Assembly: GCF_000817785.2 (NCBI RefSeq)
Contig: NZ_JTCM02000005.1
Coordinates: 118,484-182,483, forward strand
Reading direction: 5' to 3'
Origin: Hassallia byssoidea VB512170
GTDB taxonomy: Bacteria > Cyanobacteriota > Cyanobacteriia > Cyanobacteriales > Nostocaceae
DNA length: 64,000 nucleotides
Shown: positions 1-8,279 of the stretch, in pieces
Layout: every line of letters begins with the position of its first letter
How positions within the stretch are numbered: position 1 is the first letter of the stretch
Program-made: the position numbers and the translations under genes
The notes under the pieces: model-generated
The model's input: the letters and a program-made list of their open reading frames with translations, nothing else
The model's database searches: none
What the model was told of the DNA's origin: nothing

Positions 1-511
1 GTGGCAGCACACTGATAAACAACCAGGCATAGGGACTGTAAAAAATGACCTGGAAGATACTGTTGAAAGCAACCAGTCCCGCCGTGTATTCGGTATTGCC
101 TCGCGCTAAATCACTCCACACCACAACCATTGCAATACACCGGGCTAACCCAATCAGGATTAGTCCCACCATGTATTCTGGATAGTCGCGCAGGAAGGTA
201 ATTGCCAGGAGAAACATCAAAATAGGTCCGATGATCCAATTCTGAAGTAGCGATATACCGAGAATCTTTCCGTTACGAAAGACATCCCCTAACTCTTCGT
301 ATCGTACCTTGGCTAGAGGGGGATACATCATCAGAATCAACCCAATGGCAATTGGGATGTTCGTCGTTCCTACCTGGAAGTGGTTGATAAACCCTTCTAC
401 ACCAGGAAAGAAATAGCCCAAACCGACCCCGATAGCCATTGCCAAAAAAATCCACAAGGTCAGGAAGCGGTCAAGAAAAGAAAGTTGTTTGGAAAGAGGT
501 TTATTTTTCAT
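1..511 (-). CDS. acr3: ACR3-family arsenite efflux transporter (partial, N-terminal part)
   Basis: Inner-membrane carrier expected to export arsenite. About 170 residues are visible from the ATG at 509-511; the rest lies beyond the window edge (the family usually has 350-400 residues). The translation begins [16 protein letters not shown] and shows repeated hydrophobic helices, the motif [21 protein letters not shown], and [12 protein letters not shown], which carries the conserved cysteine of ACR3 proteins in a transmembrane helix. It follows the PstS-like gene by about 30 bp and sits downstream of arsR on the same strand, so it is probably the last gene of an ArsR-controlled arsenic operon. 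The frame is open throughout. Confidence 0.9.
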   Translation of the reverse strand, partial: MKNKPLSKQLSFLDRFLTLWIFLAMAIGVGLGYFFPGVEGFINHFQVGTTNIPIAIGLILMMYPPLAKVRYEELGDVFRNGKILGISLLQNWIIGPILMFLLAITFLRDYPEYMVGLILIGLARCIAMVVVWSDLARGNTEYTAGLVAFNSIFQVIFYSPYAWLFISVLP

Positions 512-540
512 CAGTTATTCCGCTGGTAGATTAAAAAGCG

Positions 541-1581
541 TTAGAATTTGGCTTCTTTCCGTAATAACTCACCAATGGTCAGGTTTAGTTGCGTTTGTCC
601 GTCAAACACCGTTCCTGCCTTCCCCTTGTAAAAGTGAACATAATTGAGATGTTTGACTTCCTCCGGTAAAGGCACATAACCCACAGTACTGACTACTTTC
701 GGGGCATTCTCGATATACAATTTGACGAATTGGTATGCTGCACTATTATTTTGCGTAGACCGGGTATTCACGTAGATAAATAAAGGTCGGGAAAGGGGCT
801 GATACTGAACTTTTTCGACAGTTTGACGTGAGGGCAGTACGGGACCTTTACCGTTATCAACAGCCAGGGCTTTCAATTTATCTTGATGTTTTTCGTAATA
901 GGAATAGCCAAAATAACCTAAAGCATTAGGGTCTTTGCTAATTCCATCAACCAAAACCTCATCATCTTCACTGGCGGTGTAGTCGTTACGATTGGCTCTG
1001 ACTTGACCGACAGTCGCCTCGGTAAAGTAGTCAAAAGTACCAGATTTTTGACCAGCACCATATAGATTCAGGGGGCGGTCAGGGTAAGACGCTTGTATCT
1101 GGTTCCAGCGGGTGATTTTCCCTTCAGCCCCAGGTTCCCAAATCCTTTTCAATTCAGCGACAGTGATGTCTTTTGCCCAAGTATTTTGGGGGTTAACGGC
1201 GATGGTCAGGGCATCAAAGGCAATGGGGAATTCCATATATCCCACACCGTTTTTCTTACAGACTTCCATCTCTGATTTCAAAATCGGTCGAGAGGCGTTG
1301 CTAATATCCGTAACGCCTGCACAGAATTTTTCAAACCCGCCCGTCGTACCGGAAATCCCTACTGTAACCTGTACCTGATTGTTTGAATCAGCTTGATATT
1401 CTTTAGCGATCGCCTGGGTAATCGGATAGACCGTACTGGAACCATCAATTTTAATTGTTGTTTTCGCAACATTAGCAGCCTTCTGTGGTCGCTGAATTTC
1501 AGCCGATGTGTTGGATGTTGATGTGCAACTGCTTGTAAAAGCTAACAACAAGAGTGCGAGAGCCAATTTCAAAGTTTTCAT
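541..1581 (-). CDS. pstS: PstS-like phosphate (or arsenate) binding lipoprotein
   Basis: Periplasmic substrate-binding protein of the phosphate ABC-transporter family. A PstS-like gene between arsR and acr3 suggests a role in arsenate/phosphate discrimination, which is inference. The protein starts MKTLKLALALLLLAFTSSC: a lipoprotein signal with Cys19 as the likely lipidation site. Oxyanion-binding motifs include DGSSTVYPITQAIAKEY (about residue 48), SGTTGGFEKFC and GAGQKSGTFDYFTEA. I chose the ATG at 1579-1581 over an in-frame GTG nine bases upstream because it places M-K at the start of the signal and has GTGAGG just upstream. Length (346 residues) is normal for PstS. Confidence 0.85.
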   Translation of the reverse strand: MKTLKLALALLLLAFTSSCTSTSNTSAEIQRPQKAANVAKTTIKIDGSSTVYPITQAIAKEYQADSNNQVQVTVGISGTTGGFEKFCAGVTDISNASRPILKSEMEVCKKNGVGYMEFPIAFDALTIAVNPQNTWAKDITVAELKRIWEPGAEGKITRWNQIQASYPDRPLNLYGAGQKSGTFDYFTEATVGQVRANRNDYTASEDDEVLVDGISKDPNALGYFGYSYYEKHQDKLKALAVDNGKGPVLPSRQTVEKVQYQPLSRPLFIYVNTRSTQNNSAAYQFVKLYIENAPKVVSTVGYVPLPEEVKHLNYVHFYKGKAGTVFDGQTQLNLTIGELLRKEAKF

Positions 1582-1636
1582 TGACCTCACCCCTATGGGT
1601 CATATCAAAAGTATATCTCCATCATTTCAAAAAAAG

Positions 1637-1648
1637 TTGATTTATCAA
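1637..1648. promoter_or_regulatory. Putative ArsR-type palindrome upstream of the pstS-like gene
   Basis: TTGATTTATCAA is palindromic apart from its two central bases and lies 56 bp upstream of the PstS-like start. A second palindrome, TGATGCATCA, sits at 1691-1700 over the arsR stop codon. These half-sites resemble the TTGA/TCAA elements upstream of arsR, so the downstream genes may have their own regulated promoter. Confidence 0.35.
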
Positions 1649-1697
1649 TCCGTATAACGCGAAAAACTAACATTTCGTTACAAAAAAAATTGATGCA

Positions 1698-2027
1698 TCA
1701 TTTAGCGTCAGCGCAGGGCGGACTAGGCAACATCAGGCTTCTTCGGCGAAACTCTGCAAGATACTGCTCTAGGGCAACAAATTGGGGCAGATTTAGGCTG
1801 TAGTAAATCCAGCGTCCTTCTTGCCGAGAGCGCACCAAGCCAGCATCTTTCAGGGTTTTGAGATGAAAAGACAGTTTGGATTGACTGGTTCCCAGATGGT
1901 CGCACAAGTCACACACACATAACTCTTGAGAGCGTAACAGTTCTAAGACCTGAATCCGCAAGGGGTCGGACAAGGCGTGAAAACCAGCAACGATGGTATT
2001 TGGCGTGAGGGTGTAAATAGAATTCAT
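1698..2027 (-). CDS. arsR: ArsR/SmtB-family metalloregulatory repressor
   Basis: Winged-helix repressor expected to leave DNA when As(III) or a related metalloid binds. Of 109 residues, positions 35-42 read ELCVCDLC, with Cys37, Cys39 and Cys42 matching the arsenite-binding motif in the alpha-3 helix. The recognition helix region is GTSQSKLSFHLKTLKDAGLV, followed by the wing EGRWIYYSL. The ATG at 2025-2027 is preferred to the in-frame TTG just upstream. The start codon is embedded in a putative operator, suggesting autoregulation. The gene lies 116 bp upstream of the PstS-like gene on the same strand. Confidence 0.92.
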   Translation of the reverse strand: MNSIYTLTPNTIVAGFHALSDPLRIQVLELLRSQELCVCDLCDHLGTSQSKLSFHLKTLKDAGLVRSRQEGRWIYYSLNLPQFVALEQYLAEFRRRSLMLPSPPCADAK

Positions 2028-2041
2028 CAAGAATTATTGAA
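2026..2041. promoter_or_regulatory. Putative ArsR operator overlapping the arsR start codon
   Basis: ATCAA-N6-TTGAA overlaps the arsR ATG. It resembles the ATCAA-N6-TTGAT inverted repeat recalled for a cyanobacterial ArsR. The base pattern is visible; binding is inferred. Confidence 0.45.
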
Positions 2042-2087
2042 ATATCAGTCTCATGCTAACCATACTAGGCTAAATTTACTTTAGACT

Positions 2088-2267
2088 TCAATTAGATACA
2101 TTTGCACATTCACCATTATATTTTTCGTAGTAGTAGGCGTTCTCACCTTCTACCAAGGGAATGGTTTTGATGACTTTGTTATAAGGGGTCATGTGGGTGC
2201 GAAGTGATTTCAAGGTGGAATATTTTTTCCTAGTCCACTTATCAAACTCGATAGTTTGGGGAAAGGC
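2088..2267 (-). pseudogene. Unidentified coding remnant without a start codon
   Basis: The minus strand has a stop-free stretch of about 59 codons ending at the TGA at 2088-2090. It reads like protein (FDKWTRKKYSTLKSL, then NKVIKTIPLVEGENAYYYEKYNG). The frame closes with a TAG upstream and no start codon suits the full stretch. I do not recognise the family. It may be the 3' end of a gene whose front was lost during the rearrangements around the neighbouring tniQ ruin. Confidence 0.3.
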
Positions 2268-2310
2268 TTGCTATCGGTAAGTACATTTACTAAGAAAACA
2301 TCTTAAAGCA

Positions 2311-2344
2311 AAAGGTACTAACTCAGTTTTGAGTTAGTACCTTT
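2311..2344. terminator. Perfect 15-bp hairpin, probable terminator
   Basis: AAAGGTACTAACTCA pairs with TGAGTTAGTACCTTT around a 4-nt loop. It ends in T-rich sequence on either strand and lies just past the stop of the small minus-strand gene at 2391, so it could terminate in both directions. Confidence 0.7.
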
Positions 2345-2390
2345 CTCTTACTTAAAATCTGTAAAGGAACTTACATAAATTAAGGACAAG

Positions 2391-2537
2391 CTATTTGTCA
2401 CAATTTATCTGGGGACAGTCAGGAGTAGGAGTAGTACAAGGGGTTGCTGCCAAGACTGCTAAACCAGTAACTGTGGTAAGAGCGAGTGCTGCAACTGCTG
2501 CTAGAGAGAGTCTTTTAATCTGATTAGTTATTACCAT
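2391..2537 (-). CDS. Small exported Cys-containing peptide (hypothetical)
   Basis: A 48-codon frame from the ATG at 2535-2537. It has a basic start (MVITNQIKR), a hydrophobic alanine-rich signal-like helix and a short polar tail with three cysteines (CTTPTPDCPQINC). An AGG lies about 8 nt upstream and a strong hairpin follows the stop. I do not know a family. It sits directly after the broken tniQ, so it may be real or a chance frame that resembles a secreted peptide. Confidence 0.35.
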   Translation of the reverse strand: MVITNQIKRLSLAAVAALALTTVTGLAVLAATPCTTPTPDCPQINCDK

Positions 2538-2619
2538 GAATTCAACCTGTACGAAACTGTTTATAGCATAAACTCTCCAGTAGACTAGAGAGTAAAGAGA
2601 AAAGATTACAATTTCTAAA

Positions 2620-3164
2620 AATTTTTGTTTGGTAACAAAAAGGACACCAAGCACGCTCATGGCGAAGTAAACCCCTTTTAGAAAGCACTTTTACCCAAGG
2701 TCTGAGGGTAAGAAAGTGTAAGTCTGTTCGTTTCGTCAGGATGGACATTGCATGTACTAAATTAGTCGCCGTTAAGCCCGTTCCATTAGTTGCTGTTCTA
2801 TCTCTATTAATTCCAAGAATTTTGCTGATACTTTCATTTCTTGAGTTTGATAATTTTCTTTCTCTACCCATAAGTAGGTAGGCACAAATAAACCTAACTA
2901 TGTTACAAAATGTAAAACGCTTGAAACCCTTGCAATTGCCTCACTTCGTTTCGCTCCGTTCGCAATGACATAGTTATAAATTTTCCCGCTTACCTACTTA
3001 AGTGGGGCAATTTCATTTAGGAGTAGTTGTCTAGTAGTAATGCAATGTTGTTCAGCTAGTCGAATCACATAGCCAGTTAAACTTTCTACATAAGGAGTTC
3101 CTATACCAATTGGTTCTAGATTATACAAACGGCTTCTTGGTGGAATCGGGGATTTTTGCAGCAT
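2620..3164 (-). pseudogene. tniQ: tniQ-like transposition protein, split by a MITE and truncated
   Basis: Two frames join into the N-terminal half of a TniQ protein (target-selection partner in Tn7/Tn5053-like transposons). The first, from the ATG at 3162-3164, reads [20 protein letters not shown] then SLTGYVIRLAEQHC and ends LLNEIAPL. The second, from about 2870 downward, reads MGRERKLSN, then NGTGLTATNLVHAM, FLTLRPWVKVLSKRGLL and the zinc-finger segment RAWCPFCYQ. Removing the 126-bp element at 2873-2998 plus one TA copy joins them in frame as ..EIAPL-MGRERK... Homology stops after CPFCYQ, so the 3' part is gone. No tnsB/tniA or tnsC/tniB gene is present nearby. Confidence 0.65.
2873..2998. 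mobile_element. 126-bp MITE with TA target duplication
   Basis: Ends are AGTAGGTAGGC at 2873 and GCTTACCTACT at 2988-2998, imperfect inverted repeats that stay similar for about 30 bp (both contain TAACTATGT further in). TA flanks both sides (2871-2872 and 2999-3000). The TA target and lack of coding capacity fit a miniature element mobilised by an IS630/Tc1-mariner-type transposase, and IS630 relatives occur at 4.5-6.7 kb. Confidence 0.7.
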
Positions 3165-3340
3165 AGGTCAATGCCCACAGAGCTACCAATGCTGCCACGA
3201 GATTCACAATTGGCTCAATAGCATCTGAAAGCAGCCCCACTGACCCCGCTCTTCAGGTAAGCCCCAAACTTCAGAACAATGGTTACGATTGCCGCTGCAA
3301 TCGACAGGAAAGCGTAGGAGCGGGCTGTTCGACTACTCAT
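3165..3340 (-). pseudogene. Cation diffusion facilitator (CDF) N-terminal remnant, frameshifted
   Basis: From the ATG at 3338-3340: MSSRTARSYAFLSIAAAIVT then IVLKFGAYL, and after a frameshift near 3232 the CDF-like [20 protein letters not shown] then WALT. The conserved SDAIE segment is the divalent-metal-binding helix of this family. The rest is missing and the remnant runs directly into the tniQ fragment. It is dead by frameshift and truncation. Confidence 0.55.
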
Positions 3341-3542
3341 CAGGATTTAGCAACTGTGATTCCGAGCTAACAGTACCAAATTATACTTGAGTCGTCATCA
3401 GCCCTGAGACTTCTACTGATTCTCCCCTGCGCGTGTTATCAAAGTTGAAGGGGAGACCGTGCCAAAACGGGTTGCATTGTACGCGCTCGAATTTTAATTG
3501 TCCTCAAAAGCTTAAAAATGTCTCCCTACTTATATCCCAACC

Positions 3543-3576
3543 CCTTGACTTTGAAGTCAGGTATAAGGTTTAGGCT
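3543..3576 (+). promoter_or_regulatory. Candidate MerR-type promoter/operator
   Basis: A TTGACT -35-like box at 3545-3550 is embedded in a dyad (CCTTGACTT-TG-AAGTCAGG). A TAGGCT -10-like box follows after a 20-bp spacer. An over-long spacer containing a dyad is typical of promoters twisted open by MerR activators, and a merR gene lies in the same operon. Confidence 0.4.
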
Positions 3577-3606
3577 AGTCTCAGAATTCATTTGGAGAGA
3601 TTTGAG

Positions 3607-3882
3607 ATGACAAAACATCTAGTTGAAGTCTTTACTGCTGGGTGTCCCCTGTGCGATGAAACTGTTAAGTTGGTGAGGGAGTTAGCCTGTGAAAACTGTG
3701 AAATACAGATTTACGACCTGCGCGAGGGGTGTGCCACTAACGAGTGCCTTGAGAAAACTACTAAATATGGCATCCACCGCATTCCTGCTGTTGTTGTCAA
3801 TAGCAAGCTAGCTGAGTGCTGCTCTAACCAACAGCCAGTGTCCCGCGAAGCACTGATAGCTGCTGGTATCGGGCAAGGATAA
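3607..3882 (+). CDS. Small thioredoxin/glutaredoxin-fold protein
   Basis: A 91-residue thioredoxin-like protein. It starts MTKHLVEVFTAGCPLCDE with a CPLC active-site motif at about residues 13-16, and carries the cis-proline segment HRIPAVVV. Extra cysteines occur at CENC, GCATNEC and ECC, which is unusual and fits metal or thiol chemistry. The ATG at 3607 is preferred because GGAGAG lies 7 nt upstream; an in-frame TTG upstream would overlap that site. It is followed after 51 bp by a MerR regulator, so it is probably a metal-induced redox protein. Substrate unknown. Confidence 0.75.
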   Translation: MTKHLVEVFTAGCPLCDETVKLVRELACENCEIQIYDLREGCATNECLEKTTKYGIHRIPAVVVNSKLAECCSNQQPVSREALIAAGIGQG

Positions 3883-3893
3883 AGCATATGAGA

Positions 3894-3917
3894 GGAGGGG
3901 AGCTACTTCTCTCCTCC
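3894..3917 (+). other. Intergenic hairpin between the thioredoxin-like gene and merR
   Basis: GGAGGGGAG pairs with CTCTCCTCC (one G-T pair) around CTACTT. No T-run follows, so it may stabilise or attenuate the transcript rather than terminate it. Confidence 0.4.
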
Positions 3918-3933
3918 CGTTCAAGGAGACGAT

Positions 3934-4371
3934 ATGAAAGGGAAACAAGGTTTATTCATAGGCGAGTTAAGCCGTCAAGTGGGTATCTCTACTCAGACCA
4001 TACGTTATTACGAACGCTTAGGGCTGCTCAACCAACCTAAGCGAACGGAATCGCAATATCGCGTCTATTCGGACGAGGATGCAGAGCGTTTGCAGTTTAT
4101 TCAGAAAGCCAAGCGCTTCGGGCTTTCCTTGGATGAAATCAAAAAGTTGATTGACATCAGTGCTGAGGGCGTTCCCCCCTGTGGAAGCCTCAAGACAATG
4201 GTGAAGCAGCACATTGATGAATTGGAGCGCCGTATCCAGGAATTGATTGCGTTTCAACTGGAATTGGTCAAGCGGTACGAGCAGATTGAGGTTTGGCTCC
4301 CAGATTCACCCGCTGTCCCAAATGACACTACTTATAACGGCAAAATCTGCAAATTCATTGAGCGGGGATGA
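3934..4371 (+). CDS. MerR-family heavy-metal-responsive regulator
   Basis: 145 residues. The N-terminal winged helix reads FIGELSRQVGISTQTIRYYE, then RLGLLNQPKRTESQYRVYSD, the MerR signature. The effector part GVPPCGSLKTMVKQHIDELE leads into a long dimerisation helix, and a second cysteine lies near the C-terminus in NGKICKFIE. Cysteines at these positions suggest a metal sensor of the MerR/CadR/ZntR group; the metal cannot be read from sequence. AAGGAG lies just upstream of the ATG. It probably controls its own operon through the promoter near 3543. Confidence 0.85.
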   Translation: MKGKQGLFIGELSRQVGISTQTIRYYERLGLLNQPKRTESQYRVYSDEDAERLQFIQKAKRFGLSLDEIKKLIDISAEGVPPCGSLKTMVKQHIDELERRIQELIAFQLELVKRYEQIEVWLPDSPAVPNDTTYNGKICKFIERG

Positions 4372-4531
4372 GGTCTAACCAGAAAGCTTACAAGAGACTA
4401 CTTTTTAGCCAAACGCCTATAAGTTTCCCGTTTCGGTACGGTCTGTTCCCTACTAGTACTCTGTCACAGCAACTTTGCCGAGTTTAACCAGTTATTGATA
4501 AGCTACTTTTAGGTGGGTTGAGAGTGGCATC

Positions 4532-5679
4532 ATGGCAAAAAAATATACTGTCTGTTTGACACCGGAAGAAGTCCAAAAGCTGCAAACAGTTATCAGGTCA
4601 GGAAAGACCAAGGCGCGAACTATAACCCGTGCCCGTATTATCCTGATGAGCTTTGAAGGCAAAACAGATAAAGCGATCGCACACAACCTTGGGGTCAATG
4701 TTTCAACAGTAGAACGCGCTCGACACAGATTAGCAACCGGAGGTATAGATTTAGTACTAAACGAGCGTCCACACCCACCCAAGACATGCAAAATTGATGG
4801 TGAGCAAGAAGCTTTCTTAATTGCAACAGCGTGTTCAAAAGCACCGGAAGGAAACACACGTTGGACATTGAGATTGTTAGCAGGGCGATTAGTACATTTA
4901 GGAATTGTAGACTCAGTTAGTTATGAAACGGTACGTAGGACATTAAAAAAAACGATGTCAAGCCGTGGTTAAAGGAACAGTGGTGTATCCCCAAGGTTGA
5001 TGCCGAGTATGTTTTACGGTTGGAAGACTTGTTAGATTTATACGGCGAACCTTACGATCCAAAACGTCCGGTAGTTTGTTTCGATGAACGCCCGTATCAA
5101 TTGTTAGAAGACGTTAGGGAACCATTGCCCGCCGAGCCAGAACAACCTCTTCGTTATGATTACGAGTACAAAAGAAACGGTAGTGTCAATATATTTGCTT
5201 TTTTTCAACCATTAGCGGGTTGGCGACATATGGAAGTGACACAACAAAGGACAAAAGTAGATTTTGCTCTTCAAATGAAGAATTTGGTAGATATTTATCA
5301 CCCACAGGCAACAGTGATTCGTCTAGTAGTTGATAACCTGAACACACATAATCCAGCATCTTTGTACGAAGTTTTTTCCCCTGAGGAAGCTCGTCGAATT
5401 GTCCAAAAATTAGAGTTTCACTACACACCAAAACACGCTTCTTGGTTAAATCAAGTTGAGATTGAAATCTCTGTTTTATCCCGACAGTGTTTAGAGCGAC
5501 GGATAAAAGACGTACAAACATTATGCTCTGAAATTGCAACTTGGGAACGACAACGGAATGCTGTCTACACTTGCGGACAGGGAATTACGCTGTTTCTCCC
5601 AAGCGGAAATTTCGCGCCTCCAACTGCGAGCGAGAGTCCCTTCGGGACACGCTGCGCGAACGCTAATTCGTCTGTCTAA
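4532..5679 (+). mobile_element. IS630-family transposase in two frames, 3' end damaged
   Basis: DDE transposase of the IS630/Tc1 superfamily. Frame one (4532-4972) starts MAKKYTVCLTPEEVQ and has a helix-turn-helix (DKAIAHNLGVNVSTVERAR). At an A8 run near 4933-4940 a -1 shift joins it to [18 protein letters not shown] and then [30 protein letters not shown] and [10 protein letters not shown], which contain the catalytic acidic residues. Homology is lost after ERQRNA (about 5560). The left end resembles the inverted copy downstream (TAAGCTACTT about 35 bp before the ATG); no matching right end was found. The A-run could be a programmed frameshift site, but the element is probably dead because of its C-terminus. 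Confidence 0.8.
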
Positions 5680-5719
5680 ACATTGGCGAGATAAAATAGA
5701 AAATTCAATTTCAACCTGA
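5534..5719 (+). pseudogene. Unidentified short frame fused to the IS630 3' end
   Basis: After the transposase homology stops, another frame continues as [20 protein letters not shown] then [19 protein letters not shown]. It contains a common dispersed repeat (TCCCTTCGGGACACGCTGCG). It may be the tail of a gene hit by the rearrangement. I do not recognise it. Confidence 0.25.
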
Positions 5720-5732
5720 TTTAACGTTCCTC

Positions 5733-6696
5733 GCGTGTTTAGGGGTATAGTGAAACTCTAGTTTTTGAACAATTCTACGAGCTTCTTGCGGATCAAAAAC
5801 TTCATATAATGCGGCAGGATTGTGTATGTGCGCGGTTATCAACTATCCATAGAATAACGTCTGCCTCCCGGCAATAAATATCTACTAAGTCCTTCCGAAG
5901 TTTTGCAAAATCAAACGAGCGTGCGTTGTTTTGTTACTTCGATGTGCCGCCAACCCGCCAATGGTTGGAAATACGCATTCTAATTAACACTTCCGTTTCT
6001 CTTATACTCATAGTCGTAACGCTCTGGTTGATCAGGTTCTGGAGGCAATGGTTGTCTAACTTCCTCTATGAGTTGGTATGGAGTCTCATCAAAACAAATT
6101 ACTGGACGCTTGGGAACGCACAGGGCTCGTTGTATAAATCCAATACATCAACCAGATCGCAAAACATACATCCAATCAACGCGCTTTGTATGCACCACTG
6201 TTCCTTTAACCACGGTTAAACGAGCGTTTTTTTTTAAAGTTTGACGTACTGTTTCGCTACTAAATCGAATTCCCCGATACCAAGATTTACCAACTGCTCT
6301 GCGCTCATGCTGCATTGAAAATGCGAGTTCGTCATAAAGGGTGCAGTCGAACAAGCGGTGGCTACCAAAAAAGCGGCATTGCTAGACTTGCAAGTTTACG
6401 AGGCTTTGGGGGATGGGGACGGTCATAAGCGTGCATACTCCAGTCCCCCAACCACAAATTTTTCACATTATGCACGCTCGACGGTCGAAACATTAACTCT
6501 TAGGGTCGAAGCGATCGCGTTATCTGGATAACTCTCACTCGCCATCAGAAGAATGTTCGCACGGGTAATAGTTCGTGCCTTATGCTTACCCGTTTTAGGA
6601 GCGCGATTGTAAATGTGATAACTCCGATCAAGTTTAAATCCACTTCGGTATTTTTTTGCCATGATGCTACCCTGATTCCTTCTATATTAAGTAGCT
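5733..6696 (-). pseudogene. Second IS630-family copy, inverted and decayed
   Basis: Minus-strand pieces match the first copy. From the ATG at 6660-6662 it reads MAKKYRSGFKLDRSY, then HKARTITRANILLMA and NAIASTLRVNVSTVERA. After about 110 bp of unrelated sequence it continues with RGIRFSSETVRQTLKKNA, and further on [20 protein letters not shown] and [18 protein letters not shown], where it stops at about 5733. The left end (TAAGCTACTT) lies at about 6690. The copy faces the first one tail to tail, and both have lost their right ends. Confidence 0.7.
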
Positions 6697-6778
6697 TACC
6701 AGCATCGGCTAGTACCAGGCGTTCTTTAGCTTGGTGGACTACTAGTTTCAGTAAACAAGTTTTTACTTTGTACATTAA

Positions 6779-7546
6779 ATGACCAAAAAATCACCTCACT
6801 TTTTTAAGTTTTCCCATTTTCTAGACTGGCTAGACGTTTTTGGAATTACTGCTTGGGCAGTATTACTACTAAAATACTGGCTGACTGAGAAACTCGTCTT
6901 GCTAGTTCACCCTAAATACTTTTGGTTAGTCATTACTAACGGGTTTTTACTCTTATTTGTTGCCCTTTTTAAAGCTTGGGGACTTTGGCGAAAGCATCCT
7001 ACTCTACCAAAGACTCAGCATTTGTCGCTGTTTCCCCCAGGTTGGGGAAGTGGGCTGCTTTTGGTCATTGCTCTTTTGGGTCTAGTAATAAGTCCTCAAC
7101 CTTTAACAAGCCAAGCCGCGACCCAACAAGAAGTTACTGATTTTTCGATTGCCACTAGCCGCGTTAAACCTCAAGCATTCCGCGCTTCTACTCGACCAGA
7201 AGACCGTTCGCTGGTTGATTGGGTGAAAACACTGACAACCTATGCTGAACCAGATAGCTATATAGGTCAGAAAGCTAAAGTTCAAGGATTTGTGATTCAC
7301 CTAAAATCACTGCCAGATGACTTTTTGATGATTACGCGTTTTGTGATTACCCATTGTGCCATAGATGCCACTCCAATGGGATTACCTGTTAAATTAACTA
7401 CTAGCCGTCAAGCCTATCCACCAGATACTTGGTTGGAAATCGAAGGTGAAATGATGACAGCAGAATTGGAAGGTAAGCGCGAACTGACGATTCAAGCCAA
7501 GTCTATTAAACCAATTCCAGCACCCAAGAATCCTTACGAGTATTGA
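6779..7546 (+). CDS. TIGR03943/YcgQ-like membrane protein
   Basis: 255 residues with two hydrophobic segments near the N-terminus (ITAWAVLLLKYWL, FWLVITNGFLLLFVALF) and another at LLLVIALLGLVI. A soluble C-terminal domain carries KAKVQGFVIHLKSLPDDFLM, ITRFVITHCAIDATPMG and WLEIEGEM. This pattern fits the TIGR03943 family, usually encoded next to a permease and a CobW-like GTPase in metal-homeostasis clusters. Its ATG overlaps the stop of a truncated upstream frame (ATGA at 6779), suggesting an upstream operon partner was lost to the IS630 copy. Confidence 0.65.
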   Translation: MTKKSPHFFKFSHFLDWLDVFGITAWAVLLLKYWLTEKLVLLVHPKYFWLVITNGFLLLFVALFKAWGLWRKHPTLPKTQHLSLFPPGWGSGLLLVIALLGLVISPQPLTSQAATQQEVTDFSIATSRVKPQAFRASTRPEDRSLVDWVKTLTTYAEPDSYIGQKAKVQGFVIHLKSLPDDFLMITRFVITHCAIDATPMGLPVKLTTSRQAYPPDTWLEIEGEMMTAELEGKRELTIQAKSIKPIPAPKNPYEY

Positions 7547-7631
7547 GTACTGAGAACAAAATGGTGCGACTTGTCTGACAGAGAATTCTACGCTCATTTC
7601 CACATTATGAGAATACTGAACAAAAAAAAGA

Positions 7632-7985
7632 ATGGCTAACCGAAAAAATCGACCCAGCTTGCCGGAAGTCCATCGCAGCATCAAAGTCCCCAATGGCAGC
7701 AGGTTTTGGCGCAAAATGCTTGCCTATGCTGGGCCTGGGTAACATAGTACAAGCCGCCTCATAATTCTAAGTCAAGTTATCCTCAGTTTGCAGTTACCGT
7801 TTGCAGTGATTCGTTTGGTGATATTTACAAGTAAGCGTCGCTTCATGGGTGAATTTGTAAATCCGTTATGGCTCAAATCTTTAGCTTGGGAAGTTGCTTC
7901 TGTTATCGTTGGACTAAATGTTTGGTTACTATTACAAAGCCTCGTAAATTTAAGTCATAGTGACTGTCAGAGTGCAGCAAGTTGA
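7632..7985 (+). pseudogene. Nramp (MntH-like) transporter with a large internal deletion
   Basis: The ATG at 7632 opens SLPEVHRSIKVPNGSRFWRK then MLAYAGPG, the Nramp N-terminus. It meets a TAA, then continues in the same frame with [40 protein letters not shown] and [11 protein letters not shown], the Nramp C-terminus. Intact homologues have about 400 or more residues, so roughly 300 codons of the core, including the metal-binding DPGN region, are gone. The junction lies near 7741-7757. Confidence 0.7.
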
Positions 7986-7987
7986 TT

Positions 7988-8155
7988 TCAAGAAGCTTCT
8001 GCCATTTGACATAACAGATTATTCTTCCCATGAACCCGTTTAAAATCTTTTAAAAGCTCTCTATCTACACGTTTTTCAGCATTTGTGCTTATGCGATATA
8101 CAATTTGGATAAGTAGTTCGACTAAGGAAACAAAACTATAAGCGATCGCCTTCAT
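7988..8155 (-). CDS. Small hypothetical protein with one hydrophobic helix
   Basis: 55 codons from the ATG at 8153-8155. The N-terminal hydrophobic stretch AIAYSFVSLVELLIQIVY is followed by a basic tail (EKRVDRELLKDFKRVHGKNN). AGGGA lies upstream of the start, and a HIP1 octamer overlaps the second and third codons. No family recognised. Confidence 0.35.
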   Translation of the reverse strand: MKAIAYSFVSLVELLIQIVYRISTNAEKRVDRELLKDFKRVHGKNNLLCQMAEAS

Positions 8156-8279
8156 CAAAGTCCCTTTATACGGAGCTAGATAACTATACTAAAAATAAAA
8201 ATTCACACTAATTATATCATGTGAAAACCCTTATATGCATTATTTGTCCCCAAACGAACCAGGACTACTGACATAAGTA

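Noticed and set aside
6582..6782. Plus-strand frame ending at the TIGR03943 gene as a real upstream gene
   Set aside because: Most of it is antisense to the IS630 copy; only the last 25 or so codons could derive from a lost operon partner.
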